A DNA stretch of 64,000 bases, taken from Eopsaltria australis (Eukaryota > Chordata > Aves > Passeriformes > Petroicidae). Positions 36,028 through 48,657 of this stretch are shown piece by piece (position 1 is the first letter of the stretch; every line of letters starts with the position of its first letter). The stretch is from the NCBI GenBank assembly GCA_034509425.1, contig JAVTVJ010000348.1, positions 248,001 to 312,000 on the forward strand. Direction: 5' to 3'. Below the pieces are notes generated by a model. That model searched no databases. It saw nothing but the letters and a program-made list of their open reading frames with translations, and was not told the origin of the DNA. The position numbers and the translations under genes are program-made.

Positions 36028-38084
36028 CCCCAAACCTTTGGAGGTTTAAAACAAGCTAAGGAAAGTCTGCTCTGTAGAGTGAGATTTTGCATAGTTCTTT
36101 CAAACTGATATCTCACATAAGTTATAGCAAAAAAAGGCAAATACTGCCAATGAAAATAAATAAATGAATAAATTTCCATTTTCCTGTCAGAACTAGAAGA
36201 ACTGTTAATTATTGCGATTTTTACATTTGATCTCTATTGAATCATTTTATGGTTAGTTATATTATGATTAACAAAAATTAACTAATTACAAACCAGCCCT
36301 TGTTTTAAATTCTTCCTACCAAGGCTGTTTCACTGATTTCATTTTCTGAAGAACAATAATTGAGTAGAGGTAAACTGACATTGAAGCACAGAACTGAACT
36401 GGGCATCTGTTGGTTGTTCTGAAGTAATGTGAGCCCCCACTGTGTTTAAAAAGCATATCCTAAGATAAATATTAACCATAAATGCAGAAACTGATGTTTT
36501 TGACAATGATTCTAAGTGGAAAGGTATGATCTCTTTTGATATTATTTTCATGCAGCATTCATGCATGTAATGCAGCCTCCACTCCAAAGCCCTGGGGAGA
36601 GCAGACGATCCCTCTGGGTGTCTGTTCCCTCTCTTTAAAAGCAATCCTGGGCCAAACCGCTTCATGAACCTGGGGTAACACATCCCAGTTTTGCTTCCAG
36701 CTCCCCCATCTGAAAGAGACAGTGATGATCTTGGGCAGGTTGGATTAGGAAAGATATCGAATACAATGCACATTTTTTTTGTTACTCAGGACAAATGCCC
36801 TTGATGAATAAAATAAATATTTGTCAGTGAGGTAAAACATTGTTTTTGTTTCAGTCCGCTATCAAAATCTATATGAATTGTCTTTAATAGTGCACTTTCA
36901 TCTGTACTGTAAAGTGCTTAACATCTGGGAGTGAAAGCTGCCAGTTCTGTTTAAATAATTTAGAATTCCTTTGTGGTTCTAGAGAATCTAGGTAGTTCTA
37001 CAGCTCACATGAAGGTCAGCAGAACTTGCAAAACACCTCGGACAGTGGGTTTCCTAAGATTTCCTTGAAATCTGTCTCCCAGGGAATTCCTTGAAAAATC
37101 ACAGCCTTTGTGCCAATGTGCATAGATGTTCCTAGTATTTAATGAGATGTTTGTGATAATATCATCACATCTGATAAGGAGAACTGATTTTGTTTTAAAG
37201 AGAATAGCAATTGCAATCTTATAGAGAAAAGGAAATGAACAGACAATGAAATCCTGCTATTTCTGTTCTTGTCAGCAAAGCATCTACCTGTGCTACCGTG
37301 ACTGCTTTGAAAAGAGAAAACAGGTATGGCTGCTGTTTCTTGGACTTTTGTCTTATTTAGGATAGACTGACTATTCATCTCTTCCACTTCCTCAGTGTAG
37401 TTCAGACACAAAATATGTCATTACTCTGTTTAAATTTTAATTCAAAGAAAGAAGAAATGGATGTTACTTCATAGTTTACAGTGTATCATAGAGAATTCTG
37501 TCATCAAAAAGAAAAGGGGAAGAACAATGATTTGGATTCAGTTAAACTCCCCCATTTCCTGAACTTTCTTTATAGTATCCTAAAACCACTAATTTCTTCA
37601 TTATACTTTTCAGGATTATCATACAGAGGATGAAAATAAAAACTATAAATATATATTAATATATACATTAACATTGAGACTTTTCATTATTATTTTTTAT
37701 GGTTCTTATCTTCAAGATGCTGGTAATGTTGAGCTGCACATTGTGAAAGTAACATGTGATAGTGTTGAGTGCACCTCATGGAACAGCAGAAAACCCGGTA
37801 AAGATCAACCCTAATTAGACAGGATGTGAAAAATGTCACCTTCATCACTACTAGGGATGGAAACACTTTTAAAAATCTTCTACAGATATGTTAACTTGCA
37901 ACTTGTATTGACTAATTAATTTTCCTTTCTGGTATTGTCTCATTAAGTGATCATTAAATATGCTTTCTAAAGAGATAACAGCTCCTATCTCTTTCAAAAT
38001 AAGTTTGATGTCTAAAAAGTGTTGCCTAATTGGGAAATTGCCAATTGTACCGTTACTGAGTCCTCTCTATGACCATAATTGGAT
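36028..38084. other. Unique DNA, no gene recognised
   Basis: Mostly AT-rich. A GC-richer patch at about 36560-36720 lies in a minus-strand open frame of about 144 codons (36773-36339) without a recognised domain. Part of it faintly recalls a MIR 3' region, not enough to annotate. An AT dinucleotide-rich stretch lies at 37640-37675. Confidence 0.45.
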
Positions 38085-38775
38085 GATTGCTACCTGTGAA
38101 GAGACAGAAAGAAGAAAGACATAATTTTTTTGGATTTCAGCAAAGATTTTGACATTGTCCCTCACAAGATCCTTCTGGAGAAAATGTCCAGCAAACAGCT
38201 GTAAAAACACATCATGCAGTGGGGGAGCAACTAGCTCATGGGTAAAACACAAAGAGTTATAGTGAATGGGGTTATATCAGATCTGGCAGTCAGTCACCAG
38301 TTGGGCTCCTTAGGGCTCCATTTTAGGCCCTCTAACACCTTCATAAATGACTTTAATACAAAACTCAAAGGAATACCAAGAAAATTTGCTGAATATAATA
38401 AATTGGGAGGAGCTGTTGATTCCCTTAAAGGCAGAGAGGTCCTGCAGAGACCTCAACAGATGAGAGGGCTTGGCAACAACCAACAGCATGAAGTTTAACA
38501 AGGGTAGGTGCCAGATTCCACACCTGGGACAGGGAACCATGAACATATGGAGAGATTGGGAAAGGAGAGGCTGGTGAGTGCTGCAGAAAGGGACTTGGGG
38601 GGTCCTGGTCAATGGCAAGTTGAACAAGAGTCAGCAGTGCCCTGGCAGCCAGGAGGGCCAACCATGTCTTGAGGGGCATCAGGCACAGCATCACCAGCTG
38701 GGAAAGGGAGGGGATTGTCCTGCTCTGCTGCACTGGGGCAGCCTCACCTTGAGTGCTGTGTGCAGTTGTCATAAA
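38085..38775 (+). mobile_element. CR1 LINE fragment lacking its 3' end
   Basis: This covers reverse transcriptase and part of the C-terminal domain. Visible words are 'ttggatttcagcaaagattt' (about 38132-38151), 'cttctggagaaaatgtccag' (about 38172-38191) and 'gggctccttagggctccatt' (about 38303-38322). Next come 'gaagtttaacaagggtag' (about 38489-38506) and 'ggcatcaggcacagcatcac' (about 38676-38695). The catalytic box reads roughly FAEY in place of FADD. It ends abruptly near 38775, in the block before the C-terminal tail, so the 3' UTR is missing. The last 135 bases duplicate the start of the copy at 40520. Confidence 0.92.
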
Positions 38776-40519
38776 TATAAAATTATTGTAATGGATCTAC
38801 TGTTAAACAATAATTATGTATCTATTGTTAATAGATATTTCTTTTAGCTATTAAATAGATAATCAACCACTCTGGAATTCTCTAAGGTTTTCTATCCACT
38901 TACTTCCTACTATTGTAACCAAAATTAACTTGAATGTATGCTGCCTGCAGTTGTTATATAGTTTGCTAGGTTACTGGTTTGTGTCTTACTGTCTCTTGAT
39001 CTATTTTGATCATATTTATTATGCTACTTAATATGCAAGGGATTAGAAGAAAAGTTAGGATTAAGTTGCTGCTTCTGTCAGTGTATCCTTCCAACTGGCC
39101 TGCGAGCCACCTGTAATCTTTTTCTTGAGCAGCAACAGTCACTTGTTTTGAATAATTGATCTCCTGATCCAGCTGCTTTTCTGCCACAGAACATACTGGG
39201 TTTAGATGCTGCCATTCAGCTTAAGATCACATCAATGACAGGCACAGTTTCTTCAGTACAAAGTCTGTGAGCTCATGTCAGGCACATGAAGCAGGAATAT
39301 AAAGATGTCAAAGCCTTATATATCACTGCAGGTGTTTTGGCAGTGTATTCCCTCACCACAGCATCTATGTTGGCTGGTACTCTGTGCACCACAGAGAGGT
39401 ACTGCAGTTCTACTGAACCTGGGAATCTGGCAAGCTCTTGAGGTCATCTCAAGATCAGTGTCATCTCCTAGTCTTTCTCCAACACTGCTGTTTTCTTTTT
39501 GTTTTTCCTGCCAGTTTTTAAATGCCTGCAGCTTCTCATGATTTCTGTGCTACTCAGATGAGTTTCTGAAATACCTTCACTTAGAGATGAATTCTTCCTA
39601 TTATAAGCCATTTCTACTACCTCTCTGAGCACGAGCATAAGGAAACAGATGCCAGAAGGCTTCAGATGAAGAGATATGTGCCAGAAACAGGAATAGCTGC
39701 CTCAGCAAATGGGTACTAGGAACCACAGTAGCAATCACAGGTTGACAGAGGCACCCACAGATCCTTTAAACATAATTTTTGGACTCACATATTTTTAGAA
39801 GATTTTGATATTCAACAGCAGCCATATAATTTTTGCATGTAGCAAGCAGCTTTTCCCATGAGCTTGACTTTCTGTTTCAGCTCACAGACACATGAGTGAG
39901 ATCACTTCAATACAGTCAGGGATAGGTTAAAGCTGTTCTGGACTGACACTACCTTTAGTAAAAAATATAATCTTTCTGACTCATAGCATAGAAACCAAGG
40001 ACAATGCAAGATCATATTTAAAGCTGTAGATTAAGCAAATAGCGACATTCTATAAAAGAATCCCTCTTGAAGTTAACCTCAAATACATAGGACTTTGAAT
40101 TATTTAGTTGAAATCCAAGTCCGAAGATAAAGAAGGGCTTATGATAGTCTCTTTTCTGTCCATGGGATTGTCTTTTGTGAATTGATTTTTTTTTCTTTTA
40201 ACTAACGAAATTTTAAATGCATAGAACCCCCAATCCTGGATTTTGCAGAGCAGAGTATATAATAATAGTAACCTAGTTTAGCTTGTGACTTATACTTTTC
40301 TGAAAATATCTAATCTATACAGTAAAACTGTAAAAAACCAAATCAACCCAAAACTATCAGAAGTAGAAATGTATAATTTTTTAATCCATGACTCTATCAT
40401 AGACATAGGTTTAATATAAACCAAATAAGTGCCTTTACCATTTCATACTGAGATTATTAGACTCCATTTCATCTACTTTGAAAATTATTTCAAATATAAT
40501 TACCAATTATATTATATAT
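38776..40519. other. AT-rich unique DNA, no gene seen
   Basis: No recognisable feature between the two CR1 fragments. A short AT dinucleotide tract (40508-40524) adjoins the next one. Confidence 0.5.
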
Positions 40520-41157
40520 AATATCCCTGGCAGCCAGGAGGGCCAACTGTGTCCTGGGGGACATCAAGCACAGCATCACCAGCTGGTCAAGGGAGGGGAT
40601 TGTCCCTCTCTGCTCTGCATGGAAGAGGCCTCCCCTAGAGTGCTGGGGAGAGTTTTAGGTGCTACAATATAAAGAAGACATTAAGCTACTACAGAATGTC
40701 CAAAGGAGGGCAAAAAGGATGATGAAGGACCTACAGTGGATGCTCTGTGGGGTGAGGTTCAGGTCATTTGAGGTTCAGCCTGGAGGAGACTGAAGGGGGA
40801 GCTCATTGTGGTCTTCAACATCCTCACAAAAGGAATCAGAGAGGCAGACACTGATCTCTTCACTCTTGTGACCTGTGATGGGTCTTGACAAAACAGCATG
40901 AAGCTGAATCAGGGGAGATTTAGGGTGGATATTAGAAAAAGGTTCTCCATTCAGAGGCTGGTTAGGCACTGGAGCAGGCTTTCCAGGGAAGTGGTCACAG
41001 CACCAGGCCTGACAGAGTTCAAGACATGTTTGATCAACGCTCACAGGCACATGGTGGGATTCTTCTAGTGTCCTGCATAGGGTCAGGAGTTGGACTTGAT
41101 GATCCTGATGAGTCCATTGCAACACAGAAAATTCTTTAATTTTATTAATCTATGATT
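40520..41157 (+). mobile_element. CR1 LINE, 5'-truncated, 3' end present
   Basis: It begins inside ORF2 at 'ccctggcagccaggagggcc' (40524-40543) and runs to the 3' terminus. The 3' part shows 'tggatattagaaaaaggttc' (about 40925-40944), 'ccagggaagtggtcacagca' (about 40982-41001) and 'gtcaggagttggacttgatg' (41082-41101). A decayed terminal repeat with 'ctatgatta' lies near 41150. A typical 5'-truncated insertion. It is not the missing end of the copy at 38085, because the two overlap by about 130 bases of the consensus. Confidence 0.93.
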
Positions 41158-43431
41158 ATATTTCAGACATGTAGGAATTGAATGTTACTGTATTTATAGT
41201 CTGCATAAAAAAGATTGGGATAAAGATGCCAGGAGAAAATTGGTTTTTTGTTTTGTTGTTTTTTTAAGTAGAGTAAGACTATAACTGTGCATGAGAAATC
41301 CAAATGCTGACTCAGACTTTATTGGGCACTGTTTACCAGAAGTCAACAGGCAGCTAGTTTGTCCTTTTCATCGGTTGTCAAACTTCAGTGGAAACCCTAA
41401 TGTTTCCTTAAATTATGCACTTATGGCAGAGAAATATCTTTGTATGAATCTTTTCCTTTCCTAGTGTCCCTTGAATTCTTAAAACTGACTCATCAATGCT
41501 TGCATCTGTCTCAAGGCACCTTAAGCTCATTGATAGGGAGAAGGACAGCATAACAGCAGAGAGCAAAGAAGGTTAATATTTTCTAATGAAAAAAAAGGAA
41601 GGATTATATCTAGGATGCATTTACCACATGTACTGAAATGACATTTTTTCACAATTTTTTTCAGAACACTGAAAAGCTGAAATAGCATTTTAATTTTGAG
41701 TACTATAGAATTTAAATTAGCATCCCAAAGTATGCCTTTTCAATATTTAAACACTTTAGTGTTTACACAGTAGACACAAATTAGGCAATTTTGATCTGTT
41801 AAGTTGATGAAATTGTAGTGAAGCACATTTTCATGTTCATTCACTTCCTAAATGCCTTTGAAGAAATGCATGTGGGAAAGGTGCAAAATAATGTTTTTTC
41901 CGTCCCGGAAAAGAACCATACACTTTTAGAGAGAAAAATTTTCTTGGTGCTAAGCAACTATTTAGGTATCTTTGTCACAATTTCCTTCTCTGCTACAAGC
42001 TATGTGTAATTTTGGATACGCCATATAAAGATAGATCAAAAGTTCTTCCAGCAACAGCCCCTCTGGTGGAACTAGACTGCCTCCATATTCAATAGAAATT
42101 GCAAAAGGCATTTTCTTAAGGGGGTCACTACTTCAGTAAACCATTAAGCAATGTTTTTTGTCTCTTAAGGTGTAGTATACTTAAATATAAGTAGGTGTGT
42201 GAGAAGGGTCATGTCTCAGTGCAGTGCTGTTAAGGACCTCTGGGATCTGGTGTCAGAACAACTTTCCTGGGGCTTCCCAGCTCCAAACTCCAGTAGTTCT
42301 CCATGAAGTCTCAATGACCAGGCAACTGTGACTTCAGATGGGGTTGCTAAAGTTTCCAGAGCCCAGCTGAAGTGCCATTCTTTGTACTAATCCCAGTTAC
42401 AGGCAGGCCTCTGCATTTTAGGCTAACCGACCTGAAGCCTCAGAAAATGTGGTTACTGCACAATTGCAGAATCAGAAACATCAGTTTTCTAGCTGTGATG
42501 CATTTGACCAAGAATCCACACAGAATTTCTGTGGATGCCTTTTCTTACCTTTTCTTGGAAAAATGTAGTTGAATAAGTCAGAGCAATTGAAGGACTGAAA
42601 TTAAATGTGTTTATGATACCACAAAGATGACTTCCTGACCTATGACTTCCTGAATTCAATCACTATTTTTTTTCACTAATTTAATTCCCAGACTGCTTGG
42701 CAATTTTTCTTACCTTCTTATCTTAACAAAAATTATTGTTTCTTTGTTATTAAGAGGTCAGAAATGAACTCTTAGCATTTTCTATTGGAGTATCACAATG
42801 GAATGTTTTGCCTGCAGTAGCATTGTATCATTCATCTTAAAGCAATATCTTTTACAACTTTTTTCTTTATCAACCAAAAAAAGAATTCTGAAACAATATT
42901 CAGAATCCATGGTAACATATTTATACATAAAATATGCAAGCAGTAATATTTGCTCCTGAGGCATAATCACCCATAGTTGATTACATTACAAATAAAAACT
43001 TATCATTTTCAGTAACAAGTTGTTTATTATTAACATCTATTAAATTTTATCAGTGAGACTCTTATTTCAGTTACATAGCAAAGGAAAATTCAGTTTATGG
43101 GTACAATAAAAACAGAACGTTTTCTTCCTCTATAAGAGAATGTTCTGCGCTGCTCCTGGTTTGCTCTGACTTTTCCAGAGATATCCTTTGCTGCAGAATT
43201 TGAGATGAGTAGCTGAAGAACAGACTTAAAAGGAAGAATAGTGATTACTTCAGAAAGGGTAGTTATCTGAGGAAGCACAGAAGTTTCTGGAATGAAGTTA
43301 TTCTTTTATGTCATATTCAAAATAATTTTATAAAACTTTTATTCGGAGTTGCCGGATGCAACTAAATTTGTATTGTGGCATATCGAAAACTTTAGGTTTA
43401 TTTTTTATATCTTGTTTTGGTAAAGTTCATT
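41158..43431. other. AT-rich unique DNA, no gene seen
   Basis: No exon or repeat recognised. Several 60-66 codon open frames (41818-42009, 42372-42572) have no domain I can name. Confidence 0.5.
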
Positions 43432-44186
43432 GAGTCATAGAATATGCTGAGTTGAAAGGGACCCATCAGGCCCTCTGGCCACCCCAGGAATCACACCATG
43501 TGCCCAAGAGTGCTGTCCAAATGCTTCTTGAACTCTGGTTTGATGCTGTGACCACTTCTCTGGGGAGCCTGTTCCACTGCTCAGCCACCTTTTGGGGGAA
43601 GAAGATTTTTCTAATATCCAACCTAACCCCCCCCGACAAAATTTCAGGACATTTTCTTGGGTTCTGTCACTGGTCACCACAGAGAAGAGATGAGTGTCTG
43701 CCCTTCTTCCTCCCTGCTTGAGGAAGTTGTAGACTGTGATGAGGTCTCCCCTCAGTCTTCTCTCCTCTAGGCTGAACAGACCAAGCGCCCTCAGCCGCTC
43801 CTCATATGGCTTCTCCTCAAGGCCCTTCACCATCTTTGTTGCCCTCTTTTGGATGCTCTCTGAGAGCTTAATGTCTTTCTTAAATTTTGGCACCCAAAAG
43901 CGTCCCCAGCACTCGAGGTGAGGCTGCCCCAGTGCAGAGCAGAGCGGGACAATCCCCTCCCTTGCCTGGCTGGCGATGCTGTGCCTGGTGTCCCCCAGGT
44001 CACAGTTGGCCCTCCTGGCTGTCAGGGCACTGCTGACTCTTGTTCAACTTGCCATCGACCAGGACCCCCAGGTCCCTTCCTGTGGCATTGCTCTCCAGCC
44101 TCTCATTCTCTAATCAATACACACAGCCAGGGTTGCCTCATTCCAGGTGCTGAATCCAGAATTTGCCCTTGTTCAACTTTACACAG
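43432..44186 (-). mobile_element. CR1 LINE, minus strand, best-preserved C-terminal frame
   Basis: On the minus strand a 152-codon frame (43893-43435) keeps the CR1 ORF2 tail. It has the '[20 protein letters not shown]' block, then '[20 protein letters not shown]', then '[15 protein letters not shown]'. After that a frame change scrambles the last part. The plus strand shows the complement of the 3' terminus, 'gtcatagaatatgctgagtt' (43434-43453), so the 3' end is intact. The left end of ORF2 stops near 44186. It looks less decayed than most other copies here. A run of eight C interrupts it at 43627-43634. Confidence 0.95.
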
Positions 44187-45654
44187 TATATCCCTATTCT
44201 TATGTAGTATATAAGTCTTATATTACTGCTGTGATTTATATCTGGGTGAAGATGCAAACCTAGAGAATACAATTCATGTACTATAAAAATTGAGTGGCAC
44301 AGTGTGTTCTGTTAAATTAAAAAAGGGTATAAAGTTCAACTGAATTGTGAATGCACTTTTGATATTCCCCTAGTTGCAGCTATGACAGTGCTGTTAATTA
44401 AAAATGTAAGCTGCAGGTACTCAGTGCCACAACTAACAGATGAATGTGTGATTAGAATCAAATGAAGGTAAATTGAATTAATTCCTCCTGGGGTAGTATG
44501 GTGTACCTGGCATATACTCAATAGTCCCAGAGCTTAGACCATTGCCTGTTGCACTCTATGAGACATCCCTGGAATGAAAGAACATTTGGCAGAGGACCAG
44601 AAAGCCACAGGGGAACTTCTAGATTTAACACTCAAAGGATGTTTGTGGTACATAACTTTTTAGAATGCTTACAAATTCTTTTATGCCTATGACATGGAGT
44701 GTGATGTTTTCCTCCAAAAAATCAGTTCCAAGGTTTTGTTTTGTTTGTTTTCTGTTAAGATGAGGGAAGCTGAGTAGAGTACTAAGCCTTTGCAACAATT
44801 CTGCTTAGCCCAGCAACCAGAAGAAATGCTGACAGGCTGAATATATAGTTTATGTCACTATGAACATACACTTTAGGCCACTATTCACATGTAATGATCA
44901 CAGTGGTGTGTGTGATAATGGAAAAGTAGGTCAGATGTAAGTGCTGTTAAATCACAATTGATAGTGAGGCTACACAAAAAGATAATCTGCTGATAAATCC
45001 TTGCCTCTGTAAAGAAATGAAATGTGGCCACATGGCTGGTAAGACTTACATGATGGTGTCACTCTATAATCCAGTTCTGTATCCAGCTAAGCATCTTATT
45101 GCCAAACTGTGTCTTGGAGAGTCTCCTTCATTTCTATCTCTGAGGTACGGAGCATGCATCTTCTGCCTCCCAGCTGGACTAGATTTTAAGCAAGAAAAGC
45201 TGGCTATTTTATTGATTCATTGATCTGATGAGATCTGAGTCAATTCTGCAGGTCTGGAACAAAATTCTAAGTTGACTCAATTTAACTCCAGTGTAAATTT
45301 GCAGAAGCACAGCTGCTACTTTGTATTTACCATAGCAGAGCATGATAACATTATCGTGTCAGGGCTGAAATTTCAGTTGTATTCTGATAGTTTTCTGCAG
45401 CTTGGACTTGGCAAGAAAGAAAATACAATCATATGGTTCCAAAGGAAGTAAATTACTTTAGTAATGTGCACTTTTTATCTTTTTTCTTTAAAAGGTAAGT
45501 CACTCAGTAGTCAATCAACCCAAGATGATCATTCAGAGTGATCACGGTTCATTATTTGTCCCATTGGTTTCTTTCTATAGTTAAAGAAAAGGAAAAATGA
45601 AAAAAGAAAAAGAGAAGAAAAAAAACATACAGTTAATGCAATAATGTCTGAATA
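44187..45654. other. AT-rich unique DNA, no gene seen
   Basis: No gene seen. A purine-rich, mostly A tract lies at about 45583-45627, just before the next CR1. Confidence 0.5.
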
Positions 45655-46705
45655 TCACATGGCTGAGGTGCTCAACAATTTTTTGCCTCAGTATTCAATG
45701 GCAACCTCTCCACACTTCTTGAGTGGAGGGCAGGTAGAGTGGTGGTTGGGGGAGCAAGGTGCTTCCCACTGTAAGTAAAGATCAGGCTCATGACCACCTT
45801 AAGCTGCTGAAGGTACACAGCTGCTTGGGACCCAGAGTTCTGAGGGAATTGGTTGATGTAGTTGTCAAGCCACTTCCATTATGTTTGAAAAGTCCTGCTC
45901 ATCAGGTGAAGTCCCAGGTGACTGGAAAAAGAGAAGCTTTGTACCCATTTTAAAAAAGGGTAGGAGGGAGGATCTGGGCTGGGGCAATCTCCAGTATCAA
46001 CACAGGATGGGGGATGAACAGATCAAGACCAGCCCTTGCAAGAAGGATTTGGGGTTGCTGGTGGATGTGAGGCTGAATGTGAGCCATCAATGAGAGCTTC
46101 CAGCCTGGAGAGACAAGCTTGTTCTGGGATCCATCAAAAGAAGTGTGGCCAGCAGGTTGAGGGAGGTGATCATGCTCCTCTGCTATGCTCTGGTGAGATC
46201 CCACCTGGAGTGCTGCATCCAGCTCTGGGGCCCCAGCAAGGGAAGGACATGAACCTGTTGGAGTGAGTCCACAGGAGGGACACCAAGATGATTAGAGGGA
46301 TAGAAAATCTCTCCTACAAGGAAAGGCTGAGAGAACTGGGATTGTCCAGCCTGTAATAGGGAAGCCTTGGAGGTGACCAAATTGCAGCCTTCCAGTACTT
46401 GAGGGAATCCTATAAGAAAGCAGGAGAAGGGCTTTTGACAAGGGTGTGTAGTGACAGGACAAAGGAGAATGGCTCCAAACTGAAAGGGAGCAGGTTTGGA
46501 TTAGATATTAGGAAGAAATGCTTCACTGTGAGGATGGTAAAGCACTGGAAGAAGTTGCCCGGAGCACTTGTGGATGCCTCATCACTGAATTGTTCAAGGC
46601 CAGTTTGGATGGGTCATTGAGCAACCTGATCTAACAGAAGGTGTCCCTGCCCACAACAAGGGTGTTGGAACCAGGTCATCTTTAAGCCATTCTGTGGTCT
46701 CTTTC
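45655..46705 (+). mobile_element. CR1 LINE with internal deletion of the reverse transcriptase
   Basis: The left part (45655-45960) matches the ORF2 linker and the first reverse transcriptase residues, with 'aatggcaacctctcc' and then 'cccaggtgactggaaaaaga'. At about 45960-45975 it jumps to the C-terminal domain, 'ctgggctggggcaatctcca' (45975-45994), so the catalytic core, roughly 0.8-0.9 kb in an intact copy, is gone. The right part runs to the 3' end through 'aaaagaagtgtggccagcag' (about 46136-46155), 'ttggattagatattaggaag' (46496-46515) and a decayed tail near 46695. Confidence 0.93.
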
Positions 46706-47221
46706 ATACCTATTGGTAGTATTTGGACGAGCCATATGTTACTACTGTCTAAGAAAATTTATTTTTTTCAAGAACATAGGATTTCTATACCAGTGTGTGA
46801 TTTAATACCTTGGTGACTGAAGGAAAATTTAATTTTAGTTTAATATATTTTTTGCCTCTGGCAGTTTGTTCTGAAATTAGAAGGCAGCAAATGTCAAACA
46901 TACCTACTTGACTGATTTGTTATCTTGAGAGAGAATTGTGACTCACATTGCTATCATTTTCCCATTGAGTTTTTCTTGGATTCTTATGACAACTATGAAA
47001 ATGAATCAATTATATGACATGTAAGTCTTATGGGTTTGATAATATAATCCTGTGTAGTACTAATGTTCTGTTGCTCTTCTGTCTATTCAATCTGCTGCTG
47101 TTTGATTTCTGTTTTATTTCTAGTACATGCTTAGCTTCCACAGGAGACTCAGGATGGGTAAAACTGCATGTACAGCTGTGGAGAAAACTAATGTGCTGGC
47201 AAGATTGCTGTCTATAATCTT
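46706..47221. other. AT-rich unique DNA, no gene seen
   Basis: About 500 bases between two CR1 fragments with nothing recognisable. Confidence 0.5.
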
Positions 47222-47690
47222 TGACTGGTTGTGGAGATCCAGTGACTTCTCACTGCGTGAAGGAAGGCAAATGTTGCCCAAATCTTCAAAATAAAGGCTG
47301 AAAGGATGATCTGGGGATCTTTAGGCCATCAGCCTCACTTCAGCTCTTGGGAACATATTGGAGCAAGTCCTCTTGGAGGTCATTTCAGGGCACATGAAGA
47401 AGGGAAAAGTGACTGGGAAGAGTCAGCTTGGATTTACTAAGGGTAAATCGTATGTGTTTTTTTGCCTTCTGAGATTTATATTGTCTTTAGCAGAGCTGTT
47501 GCAATCTTGAGGACTAGACAATTAAGTGGGTAAAAAACTGGGTAGATAATTGGGCCTCAAAAGTAGTGGTTAATGGGTTATGCTTAACATCTTTGGTATG
47601 TGGAATAGTACGGGGTCATAGCTGGGACCTTTTGTGTTCGTTGTCTTTGTCAACAGCCTGTACTTTTTCAGCACCGAGTCACTGATCCAG
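47222..47690 (+). mobile_element. Old, diverged CR1 LINE fragment
   Basis: It matches the start of reverse transcriptase of an older CR1 group. Words are 'ggaaggcaaatgttgccc' (about 47262-47279), 'aggatgatctggggatct' (about 47303-47320), 'ggagcaagtcctcttggagg' (47360-47379), 'atttcagggcacatgaag' (47382-47399) and 'agcttggatttactaagggt' (47424-47443). Beyond about 47455 it has deletions, then weaker similarity up to the region of the GVPQG motif (about 47600-47660). No 3' end is present. Divergence is visibly higher than in the other copies. Confidence 0.8.
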
Positions 47691-48589
47691 AAGTAGGTTT
47701 ATTAATATAGTTAACTCAATGTGTCAAAGAACACTCACATTATCAAGGACTGGTGTCATCTCTGGTAAGTGTGACAAGTGATTTCAGAGACTAGTTTTAC
47801 TGCAGACTGTTAAGTTATGGTATCAGACTAATGAGAGGTGTCTCACCACTCATAACAAATAGATGAAAGTCAGGAAATCCAGCTGTTGTGTTTTGTTTGC
47901 CCAGTATATATTTTGAAGTATAGCAGTGGATTTAGTGGGTTTCAATGAAGCTAGTGTTGTCATATAGGACATTTCAAAGGGTGTAGGTGTCCTTCTTTTG
48001 CTCATGTTTATTTGGTAACTGAAAATAAAATTGCAAAGTTCTCAGCAAGATGAAATTGGTGTCAGTGTCTGAGATGTCCAGCTGTGTAATGTGCCCAGAC
48101 CTGCACTCTACAGAATTTTTTAAAATGGGAATATATTTTTCTTCACTCCTTTCTTTATTTCCTATTGATTAATTTGAAAATAAATTACTTTTCAGGTACA
48201 GTCTGTCAGTGCTGTGTGTTGAAAATGAAGCTGGTGCAGCCAGCACTAGACACTACTGAAATCAAGAAGATAAATTAGTTAACAAACAGAAGGTTTTCTA
48301 TCTTTTCTGTTTTCTAAGGCATAACTATATGAGGGAGTCCAAACAGATTTGGATAAATTTAAGGCATTTCTTTTTTATGTCCAATGTTAACAGCAAAATT
48401 ATCAGGAGACCTATCCATGCAGAAAGAAATTTGAGATAAAATATTTTTTTGTAGAAGAATGATTTTTAGGCTATTTTCCTAACTCTGTATGTAAACTTGT
48501 GATCTATTGACTTTGTACAGTGGTTAACTACAAGTACAGTGACCCCACATTTTGTCTTTAGTTGTTTTGTTTCCTCATGAATTTTACAG
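47691..48589. other. AT-rich unique DNA, no gene seen
   Basis: Possibly continues old CR1 decay just after 47690, but nothing can be matched. Confidence 0.45.
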
Positions 48590-48657
48590 ACAACAACAAC
48601 AACAAAACAAAACAAAACAAAACAAAACAAACAAAAAAAAAAAAAAAAAAGAGAGAG
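48590..48657. repeat. Compound microsatellite (CAA)n-(CAAAA)n-(A)n-(GA)n
   Basis: In order: about five CAA units, about five AACAA-type pentamers, 18 A (48633-48650) and a short GA run. The step from CAA to CAAAA to pure A suggests growth out of an A-rich tract. No SINE body is recognised upstream. Confidence 0.93.

Noticed and set aside
35977..36179. Minus-strand retropseudogene with poly-A tail at 35977-36027
   Set aside because: No recognisable transcript body after 36028 and no flanking duplication found by eye. Left as a question in the findings.
36650..36720. Possible plus-strand MIR fragment
   Set aside because: A 'cagttt...ccccatctg' type pattern is common by chance, and the rest of the MIR core is absent.
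36339..36773. 144-codon open frame on the minus strand
   Set aside because: No domain recognised. It spans a GC-richer patch with faint MIR-like words, which explains its length as well as coding would. I kept it only as a note in the stretch entry.
38640..44060. A large segmental duplication suggested by blocks repeated near 20985, 38640, 40524 and inverted near 43950
   Set aside because: All four blocks are the same part of CR1 ORF2, so independent CR1 insertions explain the similarity.
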